Of a stretch of 64,000 bases of DNA, positions 16,833 to 25,200 are shown one piece after another. The position numbers were made by a program, and so were the translations under genes. How positions within the stretch are numbered: the stretch's first letter is position 1; each line of letters starts with the position of its first letter. The stretch spans positions 248,001 to 312,000 of the forward strand of contig NZ_CANLYI010000001.1 of the NCBI RefSeq assembly GCF_947495255.1, read 5' to 3'. Under the pieces are notes generated by a model, which was given only the letters and a program-made list of their open reading frames with translations, was not told where the DNA came from and made no database searches. This stretch comes from an uncultured Winogradskyella sp. (GTDB taxonomy: Bacteria; Bacteroidota; Bacteroidia; Flavobacteriales; Flavobacteriaceae).

Positions 16833-18128
16833 ATGAAAACTTCTAGCCCAAAAATAAAATCAAAATTTCTATTTAAGATATTGATTGTACTCAGTATGCT
16901 CATAGTAATTCCTCAAAACTCTAATGCGCAAATCTTAAAACGATTAAAAAAGAAAGCAGAGGACAAAGTAGAACGCGAAGCAGAAAAAAGAGCAGAAAAA
17001 CGTATTAATAAAAAGATTGATAAAGAATTTGATAAAGCTGAAGATGCTATTGATGGTAAAGACACAAAGAAAACTGATAGCATATCAGACAAAACAAAAT
17101 CTAAAAAAACTAGCACTAACAAAAACACTGAAAGTAATGAAGAAACAAAAAATCAAAAGCCAAATGTGGTTTGGAGTAAGTTCGATTTTGTACCTGGAGA
17201 TACTGTAATCTTTGAAGATGGACCAAGTATAAATGAAGAAAACGGTGAGTTTCCGAGTCGCTGGGATTTATACAATGGTTCTGCCGAAATAGCCAGTGTT
17301 AATGGAGAAAACATCATTATGTTTTTAGGCAGTGGAGGTGGAATAGTGCCTTATTTGAAAGATTCTGATCAAGATTATCTGCCAGAAGTATTTACTATAG
17401 AGTTTGATGTTTGGTTTGAGAAAGGACAGACTACTGCCAATAGATTTTTCATTGCTTTTAGAGATAAAAAAAATCAATGGAACAAAGGCTTAGGAAAGGA
17501 ATTAACGGTATACCCAAATGGTCTTGAATTTGGAGAAACTGATAAAAGATATCCTGGCACCGAAAATCTTGGCTGGAGCAATGAACCTGTTGGAAAATGG
17601 CGACATATTGCAATTGCTTATACTAAAGGTAAGTTTAAAGCCTATATGGATGATACGCGATTAGTTAACATTCCCCATCTAGAAGGAAATCCTTGGGGAT
17701 TCACTATCCGATCTCTGAAAGGAAATCAATACTTAAGAAATTTCCGAATAGCAAAAGGAGGTGTTAAATACTACGACAGTGTGCTTTCTGAAGGAAAAAT
17801 CATAGTAAACGGTATAAAATTCGATGTAAATAAAGCCACCTTAAAAGCAGAAAGCATGGGTCCTATCAATAAAATATACAATTTAATGACTAAAAATTCG
17901 GACATTAATTTTAGTGTAGAAGGACATACAGATGCTGATGGTGGAGACGACACAAACATGGAATTATCTAAAGCAAGAGGAAAAGCTGTTATGGATCAAT
18001 TAATAGCCATGGGCATTTCTAAAGACCGACTTAAATCTAATGGGTTTGGCGAAAGTAAACCAATAGATAATAACAGTACACCTGAAGGAAAAGCTAATAA
18101 CAGACGTGTCGAATTTGTGAAATTTTAA
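16833..18128 (+). CDS. OmpA family protein with LamG-like middle domain
   Basis: A 431-residue exported protein. The signal peptide ends near ...QNSNAQ (residue 33). Residues 35-110 are highly charged and low in complexity (Lys/Glu/Asp), probably an extended linker. Residues 115-315 resemble a concanavalin-A-like (LamG) jelly roll (FTIEFDVWFEKG, WRHIAIAYTKGKFKAYMDD). Residues 320-431 are an OmpA C-terminal peptidoglycan-binding domain with the motif VEGHTDADGGDDTNMELSKARG and a closing NNRRVEFVKF. It likely links the outer membrane or a surface polymer to peptidoglycan. No beta-barrel domain is present, unlike classical OmpA. The gene stands alone after a 221-bp gap in which I see no firm promoter. 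Confidence 0.88.
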   Translation: MKTSSPKIKSKFLFKILIVLSMLIVIPQNSNAQILKRLKKKAEDKVEREAEKRAEKRINKKIDKEFDKAEDAIDGKDTKKTDSISDKTKSKKTSTNKNTESNEETKNQKPNVVWSKFDFVPGDTVIFEDGPSINEENGEFPSRWDLYNGSAEIASVNGENIIMFLGSGGGIVPYLKDSDQDYLPEVFTIEFDVWFEKGQTTANRFFIAFRDKKNQWNKGLGKELTVYPNGLEFGETDKRYPGTENLGWSNEPVGKWRHIAIAYTKGKFKAYMDDTRLVNIPHLEGNPWGFTIRSLKGNQYLRNFRIAKGGVKYYDSVLSEGKIIVNGIKFDVNKATLKAESMGPINKIYNLMTKNSDINFSVEGHTDADGGDDTNMELSKARGKAVMDQLIAMGISKDRLKSNGFGESKPIDNNSTPEGKANNRRVEFVKF

Positions 18129-18151
18129 ACTAAAATATAAATACTCTAATC

Positions 18152-18625
18152 ATGAAAAAATCTATAGTATTATTCGTCATTTTAATAAGTGTCTTTAGCC
18201 TAACATTTAACTCATGCAGCAGTGATGACGACGAAAGCAATGACCCACAAGTTGCAACTGGCTCTTTCGAAATTTATTTAGATGGTGTTCTATTTAAGCA
18301 AGGAACAAACGCAGAAGTAGGCTTAATTAAAGATAACCAAGGTAACTATGTTAATACCGTTACCATTGGTATGGGTTCTGAAACTGGTATTGTAGTTTCT
18401 GGTTTCCCAACAACGATAAGTGATGTAACTACTATGGATAATGATAGCGATCCTGGTATTAATATTAATGTAGGCTCGGATTACTACGGAACTATTTCTG
18501 GCACTATGACGAGAACATCTGCAAGTAAAATTTCTTTTGATGGCACCTGTACAAAACTAATGGAAGCACAAGTTTATACCATTACAGGTTTTGTGCAATC
18601 TACAGCATGGGAAGTCATAGATTAA
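18152..18625 (+). CDS. Small lipoprotein, probably surface-exposed
   Basis: A 157-residue lipoprotein: signal peptide MKKSIVLFVILISVFSL, lipobox FNSC with Cys22, then SSDDDES. A cluster of acidic residues right after the lipid Cys is the surface-export signal described for Bacteroidota lipoproteins. The mature part is rich in Gly, Thr and Asp with beta-strand-like periodicity and has no recognisable enzyme motif. It starts 24 bases after the OmpA-family gene, so the two may be one transcript, ending at the terminator at 18679-18744. Confidence 0.78.
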   Translation: MKKSIVLFVILISVFSLTFNSCSSDDDESNDPQVATGSFEIYLDGVLFKQGTNAEVGLIKDNQGNYVNTVTIGMGSETGIVVSGFPTTISDVTTMDNDSDPGININVGSDYYGTISGTMTRTSASKISFDGTCTKLMEAQVYTITGFVQSTAWEVID

Positions 18626-18678
18626 AAAAACAGAGCTCTAATTTCTAAAATAATACATGACGTTTATTGTTTAGAGCG

Positions 18679-18744
18679 AGCAGGAGTATGTTCTTAAAAC
18701 GAAAAGGGCTATTAATCAATAATGAGTATATGCTCCTGCTTTTT
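18679..18744 (+). terminator. Intrinsic terminator with long branched loop
   Basis: AGCAGGAG (18679-18686) pairs with CTCCTGCT (18733-18740), followed by TTTTT. The 46-nt loop holds a further weak A/T stem. It fits the end of the OmpA-lipoprotein transcript. Confidence 0.6.
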
Positions 18745-18784
18745 AATCTAAAACAGCATTAATAATAACATAAGCTTTGTAATC

Positions 18785-19966
18785 ATGAGAAAATTACACC
18801 TATTAATTATCATATTTATCTTATTTGTTGGCTTAACCAACGCTCAAAAAGAAAAAATAAGTGGCAACTGGTTATTAACAAAAGTTATTCAAGCTGATAA
18901 ACCTTATGAGCCATTATTTATTCAAAACTTTAAAGAGAATGGCAAAATGGAAGCTATGGGACACGAGTTAGGCACGTGGGAATTTAACCCAAATAAAAAA
19001 CTCCTCGTTATGCACTCTGAAGAATCTAAAGAGTTTAATGGCGAATTTAAAATTGTTCTTATCAACCAAAAACAATTTCAACTAAAGCAAGGCGCTGTTC
19101 AACTATTTTACACTAAAATAAATTTAGAAGACGTAGCAGAAAATAATGCTTTAATGAATTTTGAAGGCGAATGGAAACTAGAAAATGATAAAAACGAAAC
19201 GCAATTACTAAAAATAGAACTTCCAGATACCTTTCTGATAACAAGATTAACTTCTGGCGGAGGATCTTCAGCCTATAATGGAACTTGGATATTTAATCCT
19301 GAAGAAAACTCAGTTTTATTTATCGGCAGAACTAACTTATTAAAAGGCTTCTTTGCTGTAAAAGAAATTTCTGAAACAGAGTTTACACTAGAGAGAAAAG
19401 GAGTCGAAATTATTGGCAAAAAAGAAACTTTAAAATCACCTATAGAAAGACTTCTATTTAAATATGAAGATTTCCCTGAAGAGACCACTGAAATTTCACC
19501 TTGGCAAGATTTTGACGCTTTACTTAACGGATTAAAAAGCACCAACTATTTAAAGTATAAGCAAAGTAAACTTATACCAAATACATCATCATTTAGTCAT
19601 AATATATTAATATCTAAAATTAATATTAACGAAAACGAAAAAAGGATTAGTTTATCTAATTTAAGTATAATCAATAAAGACACTATTCAATATTCAGAGA
19701 GCGTAAAAGGAAATTTATATAATGAATACAACGACTTTTTTCCACAAGAAGAATTAAATCCTTATCGACTTGTAACCACTGAAACCATTACCGTTAATGC
19801 AGGTACATTTAAATGCAAAGTAATTGAAGGCTTCTATGATAACTCTAAGATTAAATATTGGATGATTTTAGACAAACCAGGTGTTTATGCTAAAATAATA
19901 AGAGAAGATATTGGTCTTTTTGATAAAGTAGATTACTCAATAATTGAATTAGAAGACATTAAATAA
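18785..19966 (+). CDS. Secreted protein with two lipocalin-like domains
   Basis: A 393-residue exported protein with signal peptide ending at LTNAQ (residue 21). Two similar units begin ISGNWLLTK (about 25) and FEGEWKLEN (about 122), the usual opening strand of lipocalin-like domains. The C-terminal third (about 245-393) contains YSESVKGNLYNEYND and the strand pair TVNAGTFKCKVIEG / KIKYWMILDKPGVYAKI, like periplasmic DUF3108-type folds. No catalytic motif is visible. It may bind a hydrophobic ligand or envelope lipid. It is followed by a lipoprotein gene after 51 bases. Confidence 0.72.
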   Translation: MRKLHLLIIIFILFVGLTNAQKEKISGNWLLTKVIQADKPYEPLFIQNFKENGKMEAMGHELGTWEFNPNKKLLVMHSEESKEFNGEFKIVLINQKQFQLKQGAVQLFYTKINLEDVAENNALMNFEGEWKLENDKNETQLLKIELPDTFLITRLTSGGGSSAYNGTWIFNPEENSVLFIGRTNLLKGFFAVKEISETEFTLERKGVEIIGKKETLKSPIERLLFKYEDFPEETTEISPWQDFDALLNGLKSTNYLKYKQSKLIPNTSSFSHNILISKININENEKRISLSNLSIINKDTIQYSESVKGNLYNEYNDFFPQEELNPYRLVTTETITVNAGTFKCKVIEGFYDNSKIKYWMILDKPGVYAKIIREDIGLFDKVDYSIIELEDIK

Positions 19967-20017
19967 CAAAACCAATAAAAAGGCAAACGGAATATTAACC
20001 ATTAAATAAATACTATT

Positions 20018-20536
20018 ATGAAAACTACTGTAAAAATTTTATCTGCATTACTTATTTGTTTCATGTTTACAGCTTGCGATGATGACCTCTTAGATGTAGA
20101 TTTTGATACCACTGTAAAAGCAACCATTGTTGCAAACGTAGAACAAAACCAAGAAACCATAAACGAAAGTGTAGTCTTAAGTTTAGACAACAACGACACT
20201 CACGATTATTTAAACAAAATAAAAGACGTTACAATTAAAAAACTAACATACAGAATTATTAGTTTTTCTGGTGATTCTCAAGGCTCTGTTGATGTCAATT
20301 TTTATGCAGACAATATCACCTTAAAAACAGAAGCATTTGTTGTAAACGATGCTTATAGCTCAGCAACCATATTTGAGGTAACTGACGTTAGTAAACTAAA
20401 CACTATGGCAGATTTGCTTAAAACTAATAAAAGTACAACTGTAGGCATCTCTGGTAATACTGTGGCAACTGAAGCTGCAATGAACTTTAATATTGAAGTG
20501 ACAGCAGAATTAGAAGTGACAGCGAATCCTTTATAA
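20018..20536 (+). CDS. Small lipoprotein of unknown function
   Basis: A 172-residue lipoprotein. The signal peptide MKTTVKILSALLICFMF is followed by lipobox FTAC (Cys20) and DDD, an acidic signature consistent with surface export. The mature domain is a beta-rich, Thr/Asn/Asp-rich sequence without known motifs. It is followed 17 bases later by another lipoprotein gene (interrupted), so the two were probably one operon. Function is not recognised. Confidence 0.75.
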   Translation: MKTTVKILSALLICFMFTACDDDLLDVDFDTTVKATIVANVEQNQETINESVVLSLDNNDTHDYLNKIKDVTIKKLTYRIISFSGDSQGSVDVNFYADNITLKTEAFVVNDAYSSATIFEVTDVSKLNTMADLLKTNKSTTVGISGNTVATEAAMNFNIEVTAELEVTANPL

Positions 20537-20553
20537 TCTTTAAAACTTAAAAT

Positions 20554-21441
20554 ATGAAAACATTTAGCCTCTTTGTATTTGCTTTAATGTTACTAAGTTG
20601 TAACGAAAGCCAAAGTAATACACTTGCTGATTCTTCTATAAATACCCAACAGCAAGATACCTTACTTAAACGCTATAAAGTAAAATCTGGAATTATAAAA
20701 TATGAAATGAACATTACTGGTGATGTCTTAGGAAGTAAAATAACGGGTTCTGGTACAGAAAGCTTGTATTTTACTAACTATGGCGCTTTAGAACTTGTTG
20801 AAGAAAACTCCACACAAACTACAGTAACTAATGTATTTGGGAATAAACCCGCCAATACAACAGACACACACACCATTAATAAGCTAGACAATGGAGAAAC
20901 TTATAATGTAGATTTTAAACAGAAAAAAATCTATAAACAAAAAGACCTTGCCATGGAGCTAACCAAAAGATTTTAACCAAATACAGATGCTGGAGATGTA
21001 GGTAAAGAAATGCTTAAAGGTATAGGAGGAGAAAAAATAGGTAATGAAACTTACAAAGGTTATAACTGTGAAATTTGGGAAGCCATGGGAGTAAAACAAT
21101 GGATATACAAAGGCGTAACTTTAAAATCTACTGGGACTATGATGGGAATTACAACAACCAAACTAGCAACAAGTATTAAGTTGAATACAGATGTAGATAA
21201 AAGTAATTTTGAATTACCAGATTATACAATTGTAGAACAAGATGGCTTATTTGAAGATGAAGAAATTGATACAGATTATGAAGACATGGATGAAAATCTA
21301 AATAAATTAAAAAACATGTCTTTTGAAGAATGGAAGAAGTATGCACAAGCAAATGATGAAGAAATGGCAACTATGAGTGAAAGTGAACTGCGCGAAACTT
21401 ATGACATGATTCAAAAAATGATTAAAATGAGACAATTATAA
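20554..21441 (+). pseudogene. Lipoprotein gene interrupted by one in-frame stop
   Basis: Two reading frames, 20554-20976 (140 residues) and 21010-21441 (143 residues), are in the same phase. They are separated by a single TAA at 20974-20976 in TTT-TAA-CCA, and the 33 bases between the stop and the second Met stay open (PNTDAGDVGKE). The joined product would be about 295 residues: signal peptide with lipobox LLSC, a beta-rich middle (KSGIIKYEMNITGDV, GSGTESLYFTNYG) and a C-terminal acidic helical part. One base change would explain the stop. It may be a true pseudogene, a recent nonsense mutation or a sequencing error. The second part has no signal peptide, so it is not an independent gene. 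Confidence 0.75.
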
Positions 21442-21501
21442 TTCCGAATTAAAAAACAGTCTTTCATAAACTGTGTTGGTTATATAAACTTTGCTAGTTT
21501 T

Positions 21502-21541
21502 AAGCCTCAGATTTTAAAGTGTTAATCTGAGGCTTTTTTTT
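21502..21541 (+). terminator. Strong intrinsic terminator
   Basis: AAGCCTCAGATT (21502-21513) and AATCTGAGGCTT (21524-21535) form a perfect 12-bp stem with a 10-nt loop, followed by an unbroken T run to 21541. It closes the lipoprotein transcript. Confidence 0.88.
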
Positions 21542-21687
21542 GTTTTATTGATTTATCTCACTATTACCAATGCAAGCTTCCCTAACCAAAACCAATACTT
21601 TACTAACCCAAACATTGTCATTACTCAAAACAATTATTAACTTGTAAGCATAACATCTAGCTTTGATAAAAACAAAATACAGATATT

Positions 21688-22122
21688 ATGAAAACAGCAT
21701 TTACATTACATCAAACACAAAATCTAAAGACCTTAACCTTTATTGGTCTTATGTTAATGACGCTTGCAGCCTTAAACCCTATTTACGGACAAACTGCAAC
21801 CACAACTACAGTAAAAACTACGACTAACGAACGTACAATTAAAGGCGTTGTAAGCGATGAAACCGAAACGCTATTAGGTGTAAACATTGTATTAGAAGGC
21901 ACCACTACAGGAACAACAACTAATGAGAAAGGCGAATTTACTTTTCCTAAAAAGCTTAAAACAGGCGATGTTTTATTGTTTAGCTATTTGGGTTATGAGA
22001 CTCAAAAGGTAGAAATAAAAGACAATACTACTTTTATTGAATTAAAGTTAACAATCGATTCTGTGACCATGATTGGTGCATTAGATTCTGGTAAACCTTA
22101 TAAGTCTAAACGTAAGAATTAA
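21688..22122 (+). CDS. Exported CarboxypepD_reg-like domain protein
   Basis: A 144-residue protein with a long signal segment ending near NPIYGQ (residue 33). Residues 48-125 form one CarboxypepD_reg-like beta-sandwich (IKGVVSDETETLLGVNIVLEG, FSYLGYETQKVEI), the module usually found at the N-terminus of SusC/TonB-dependent receptors. Here it is free-standing, with no plug or barrel following, and ends in a short basic tail (KPYKSKRKN). It may be a partner of a receptor or a remnant of one. The start follows a 246-bp gap and a strong terminator, so it has its own promoter, which I could not place. Confidence 0.78.
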   Translation: MKTAFTLHQTQNLKTLTFIGLMLMTLAALNPIYGQTATTTTVKTTTNERTIKGVVSDETETLLGVNIVLEGTTTGTTTNEKGEFTFPKKLKTGDVLLFSYLGYETQKVEIKDNTTFIELKLTIDSVTMIGALDSGKPYKSKRKN

Positions 22123-22156
22123 GCAGAGCTCAACTAGAATTATTTAGCACATAAGG

Positions 22157-22272
22157 TTCTCGATACATACTTACAAAAAACTGTGAATACTCGAACTGAC
22201 TCAAGTTCTAATACATAAACGACATCGTCACTTCGAGTGAAATTCCGCTTTTCAGGAATTTTGTATCGAGAA
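22157..22272. repeat. Palindromic repeat element with 11-bp terminal inverted repeats
   Basis: TTCTCGATACA (22157-22167) is perfectly inverted as TGTATCGAGAA (22262-22272). Inside are CACTTCGAGTG (a short palindrome) and AAATTCC...GGAATTT. The wording CACTTCGAGTG and GTATCGAGAAG is typical of dispersed repeats in flavobacterial genomes. No transposase is present, so it is a REP- or MITE-like element. It fills most of the gap before the transglutaminase-like gene. Confidence 0.6.
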
Positions 22273-22326
22273 GCTTTTAAAGTTGAAATAATTATTGATT
22301 CCTTTTTTTAACTAAATATTCAAATA

Positions 22327-23340
22327 CTGAAAACCTTACTAAACATATTGCTATTCATCATCGCATTTCAATCTTATGCGCAAATCTCTGATTTTAACCA
22401 TATTGATTTTAAAAAAGCAGATAGCATTGCATTAGCTAACTCAGAGGAGGATCTTTATAATTTACCTTTGTTAGCTTATAAATTAACTTCAGATTTAGAT
22501 ACAGAAGCAGAACAATTTAGAGCTATTTACTTTTGGGTAACTCACAATATTTCTAACAATTACAGTTTATTTCTTAGGAATAAACACCAACGTAATCGTT
22601 TTAAAAATGATAGTATAAAACTTGAAGATTGGAATTACAATTTCAAGAAAAAGCTTTTCAAAAAATTATTAAAAAAGAATACAACCATCTGCACAGGCTA
22701 TGCTTATTTGGTAAAAGAACTAGCACAACTCGCTAACTTAAATTGTGAAATTGTACAAGGTTACGGCAGAGTTAGCACTACAGATATTGACAATCTAAAT
22801 CTACCAAACCACTCATGGAATTCTATAAAACTAGATAATAAATGGTATTTGTGCGACCCAACTTGGGCAAGCGGAATTCCTGACCCAAATACCAATACTT
22901 TTAAGTTTCAATATAACGATGGTTTCTTTTTAGCAGAACCAAAACTCTTTGCAATCAATCATTTTCCTATTGAAAAAAAATGGTGGCTTTTTGAAGATAG
23001 CACACCAACGTTTGCAGATTTCTTAGGAGCTCCAATTGTATATGGAAAAGCTTATGAAACTTTAAACGTTCATAATTTCCCAAAGCAATTACATCAAGAC
23101 ATTAATATTTCAGAGAAAGTTACTTTTATATTTAAAACAAAAAAACCTCTAAAAACTGAAGATATTATATTCTTAATAGACAATGGTTCTCACAGTAAAA
23201 AGGTAAAACCTTCCTCAGTTATTATTGAAAAATGCAGTTTAAAAATTGAACATCTATTTAAAACCAAAGGCTTTTATGATGTTCATCTTTATATTAAAAA
23301 TGAATTAGTTTCAACTTATACTTTCAAAGTTAAAAACTAA
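22327..23340 (+). CDS. Exported transglutaminase-like protein
   Basis: A transglutaminase/cysteine-protease-fold protein with the triad Cys in TTICTGYAYL, His in PNHSWNSI and Asp in YLCDPTWA. No ATG lies at the 5' end. The frame opens after a TAA at 22309-22311; a CTG at 22327 would give MKTLLNILLFIIAFQSYAQ, a perfect signal peptide, while a TTG at 22348 would cut it in half. I therefore chose CTG (337 residues). The mature domain (about 25-250) precedes a C-terminal beta domain (about 260-337). Such bacterial proteins act in the envelope as proteases or amidases; substrate unknown. An ATG lost by mutation is an alternative. Confidence 0.78.
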   Translation: MKTLLNILLFIIAFQSYAQISDFNHIDFKKADSIALANSEEDLYNLPLLAYKLTSDLDTEAEQFRAIYFWVTHNISNNYSLFLRNKHQRNRFKNDSIKLEDWNYNFKKKLFKKLLKKNTTICTGYAYLVKELAQLANLNCEIVQGYGRVSTTDIDNLNLPNHSWNSIKLDNKWYLCDPTWASGIPDPNTNTFKFQYNDGFFLAEPKLFAINHFPIEKKWWLFEDSTPTFADFLGAPIVYGKAYETLNVHNFPKQLHQDINISEKVTFIFKTKKPLKTEDIIFLIDNGSHSKKVKPSSVIIEKCSLKIEHLFKTKGFYDVHLYIKNELVSTYTFKVKN

Positions 23341-23344
23341 AAAC

Positions 23345-24211
23345 TTATATCATTTTTAAAGTATTTAACTCTTGTTCCGTTAGGTGTTTCCAGTGACCAC
23401 GTGGAATATCTTTTTTGGTTAAATGGCCAATAGCCACACAATCAATTCTTACGATATCGTAGTTTAAGTGATCAAAAATAGTACGAAGAATAGTGTTTCC
23501 TGTATTTTTAATCTTAATTCCAATTTGGTTTTTAGACTCATCTTGTATGTAGCTAATCTCTTCAACAGCGACCAATTTACCATCTATCTTAAAACCTTCT
23601 TGAATCTTTTTTAAATCTTCGTATTTTAAGTTCTTATCTAATTCAATCTGAAATAAACGTGCAACACCATTTTTAGAATTTGTAAATTTCTGTACAACAG
23701 TATCGTCATTTGTAAACAACAATAAACCTACAGAGTTTCTTCCTAAACGACCAATTGGCTTTATGTTAGCATTTGTTGCATTAGCAACTAAATCCATAAC
23801 AGTTCTACCTTTTCCTTCTGCTGTTGTTGTAGCAAAACCTTTTGGTTTATTTAATAAAACGTAAACTTTTGCTTCTGGGATAAGGCGTTGTCCGTCAAAT
23901 TTAACTTCATCAGTACGCTTTACTTTGTAACCCATTTCTGTTACAATTTTACCATTTACAGTAACCAAACCAATAGCAATATTCTCATCAGCTTCGCGAC
24001 GAGAGCAAATACCAGAGTTTGCAATATATTTGTTTAAACGAATTTCATCTGAATTCCCAGTTTTTTTAGGTCCTTTGTTTTCTACTGATTTCGTTGGTGT
24101 AGATTTCTTCTTAAAAGGAGCATTTCCTCTAGCAAAACTTTTGCTTTTAGTATTAGCATTTCCTCTTCCTGATGTTTTCCCTTTTCCTTTGCTGTCTTGA
24201 TTTCTGCTCAT
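23345..24211 (-). CDS. RsuA/RluB-family pseudouridine synthase-like protein, catalytic Asp replaced
   Basis: A 288-residue protein. The N-terminal 50 residues are Lys/Gly/Ser-rich and disordered. An S4 RNA-binding domain follows (about 57-105, RLNKYIANSGICSRREAD), then the pseudouridine synthase fold (about 115-285). The motif that is GRLDxxTxGL in active family members reads GRLGRNSVGL here: Gly157 stands where the nucleophilic Asp should be, and GGA to an Asp codon needs two changes. RNA binding is likely, but pseudouridylation by the standard mechanism is not. It ends the mevalonate gene series, 41 bases after the nitrilase gene. Function may be ribosome binding or assembly. Confidence 0.82.
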   Translation of the reverse strand: MSRNQDSKGKGKTSGRGNANTKSKSFARGNAPFKKKSTPTKSVENKGPKKTGNSDEIRLNKYIANSGICSRREADENIAIGLVTVNGKIVTEMGYKVKRTDEVKFDGQRLIPEAKVYVLLNKPKGFATTTAEGKGRTVMDLVANATNANIKPIGRLGRNSVGLLLFTNDDTVVQKFTNSKNGVARLFQIELDKNLKYEDLKKIQEGFKIDGKLVAVEEISYIQDESKNQIGIKIKNTGNTILRTIFDHLNYDIVRIDCVAIGHLTKKDIPRGHWKHLTEQELNTLKMI

Positions 24212-24252
24212 GTTGTAATTTTTCGCAAAGGTAAAACAAAAGTTGACATTAA

Positions 24253-25200
24253 CTATTTAATTTCTACAGTAGTTTGACGTTCTCGGTTTACAGTCAGCTT
24301 AGTAACATCTGGTCTAGAATAATGACCAACCACATCAAAATTCTGACGCTCTTCTAAAACACGATTAAAATCTATGGTTTGAATAATAAGTCCTTCTTTA
24401 TGCAAAACAGGTTCTATAATCCATTCACCATCTGGTCCTGCAATACAACTTCCGCCATTGGCTAAAGTATCTGGTGCATTTTTTAAAATAGCGTCTAAAT
24501 GAGGCGTGTCTTCTGGGAAATCTGCTTTAGACATTAAACTCGATACAGAAACTACATAAGAACGCGATTCTCTAGCGATAAAACGTGTAATATCCTTAGT
24601 GTTATGATCGCTTCCTGGCCAAACAGCAATATGTAAATTCTCTCCTTGTCCGTATAAAGCTGTGCGAGGTAAAGGCATCCAATTTTCCCAGCAATTAAGA
24701 CCACCAGCAGTGAATTCCTTAAGTTGATGCACTTGCAATCCGTTGCCATCTCCAGGAGCCCAAGTTAAGCGCTCATCATAAGTTGGTTGCAATTTTCTAT
24801 GCACGGATTTTACATTTCCGTCTTCATTTATATAAACTAAAGAGGCATAAATACTATGACCTCCTCTATCTGTTGGTCGTTCCATAATCCCCAAATAAAT
24901 GGCAATTTTATTGGTTTTAGCTAAGCTACAAACTGCATCTAATTCACCTTTTTCTATACAAATAGAATTCCTAACGTAATGTGCGTGCAATTCTTTGTTT
25001 ACTTTTTTATCCCATTCCGCGCCACCTGTTAACGCCAACCAAAAAGGATAACCAGGTAATAAGGCCTCACCAAAAACTATAAGCTCGCAATTTTCTTTTG
25101 CCGCTTCTATAATGGAATTTTCAATTTTTTGCAACGTAGCCTTTTTATCTAACCAAACTGGTGCAATTTGAGCCATTGCAATTTTTAAAGTAGAATTCAT
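24253..25200 (-). CDS. Nitrilase (carbon-nitrogen hydrolase, branch 1 type)
   Basis: A 315-residue nitrilase-superfamily enzyme with triad Glu45 (FGEALLPG), Lys136 (HRKLQPT) and Cys170 in GGLNCWENWMPL. The CWEN motif is the hallmark of true nitrilases and cyanide hydratases rather than amidases, so hydrolysis of an organic nitrile to acid and ammonia is the best guess. It starts immediately after the stop of the UbiA-family gene (no gap), so it is translationally coupled to mevalonate-pathway genes although no isoprenoid nitrile is known to me. Cytoplasmic; length normal. Confidence 0.88.
   Translation of the reverse strand: MNSTLKIAMAQIAPVWLDKKATLQKIENSIIEAAKENCELIVFGEALLPGYPFWLALTGGAEWDKKVNKELHAHYVRNSICIEKGELDAVCSLAKTNKIAIYLGIMERPTDRGGHSIYASLVYINEDGNVKSVHRKLQPTYDERLTWAPGDGNGLQVHQLKEFTAGGLNCWENWMPLPRTALYGQGENLHIAVWPGSDHNTKDITRFIARESRSYVVSVSSLMSKADFPEDTPHLDAILKNAPDTLANGGSCIAGPDGEWIIEPVLHKEGLIIQTIDFNRVLEERQNFDVVGHYSRPDVTKLTVNRERQTTVEIK

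Noticed and set aside
21010..21441. Separate gene after the interrupted lipoprotein
   Set aside because: It is in the same frame as the upstream part, lacks a signal sequence, and the bases before its Met are open coding sequence.
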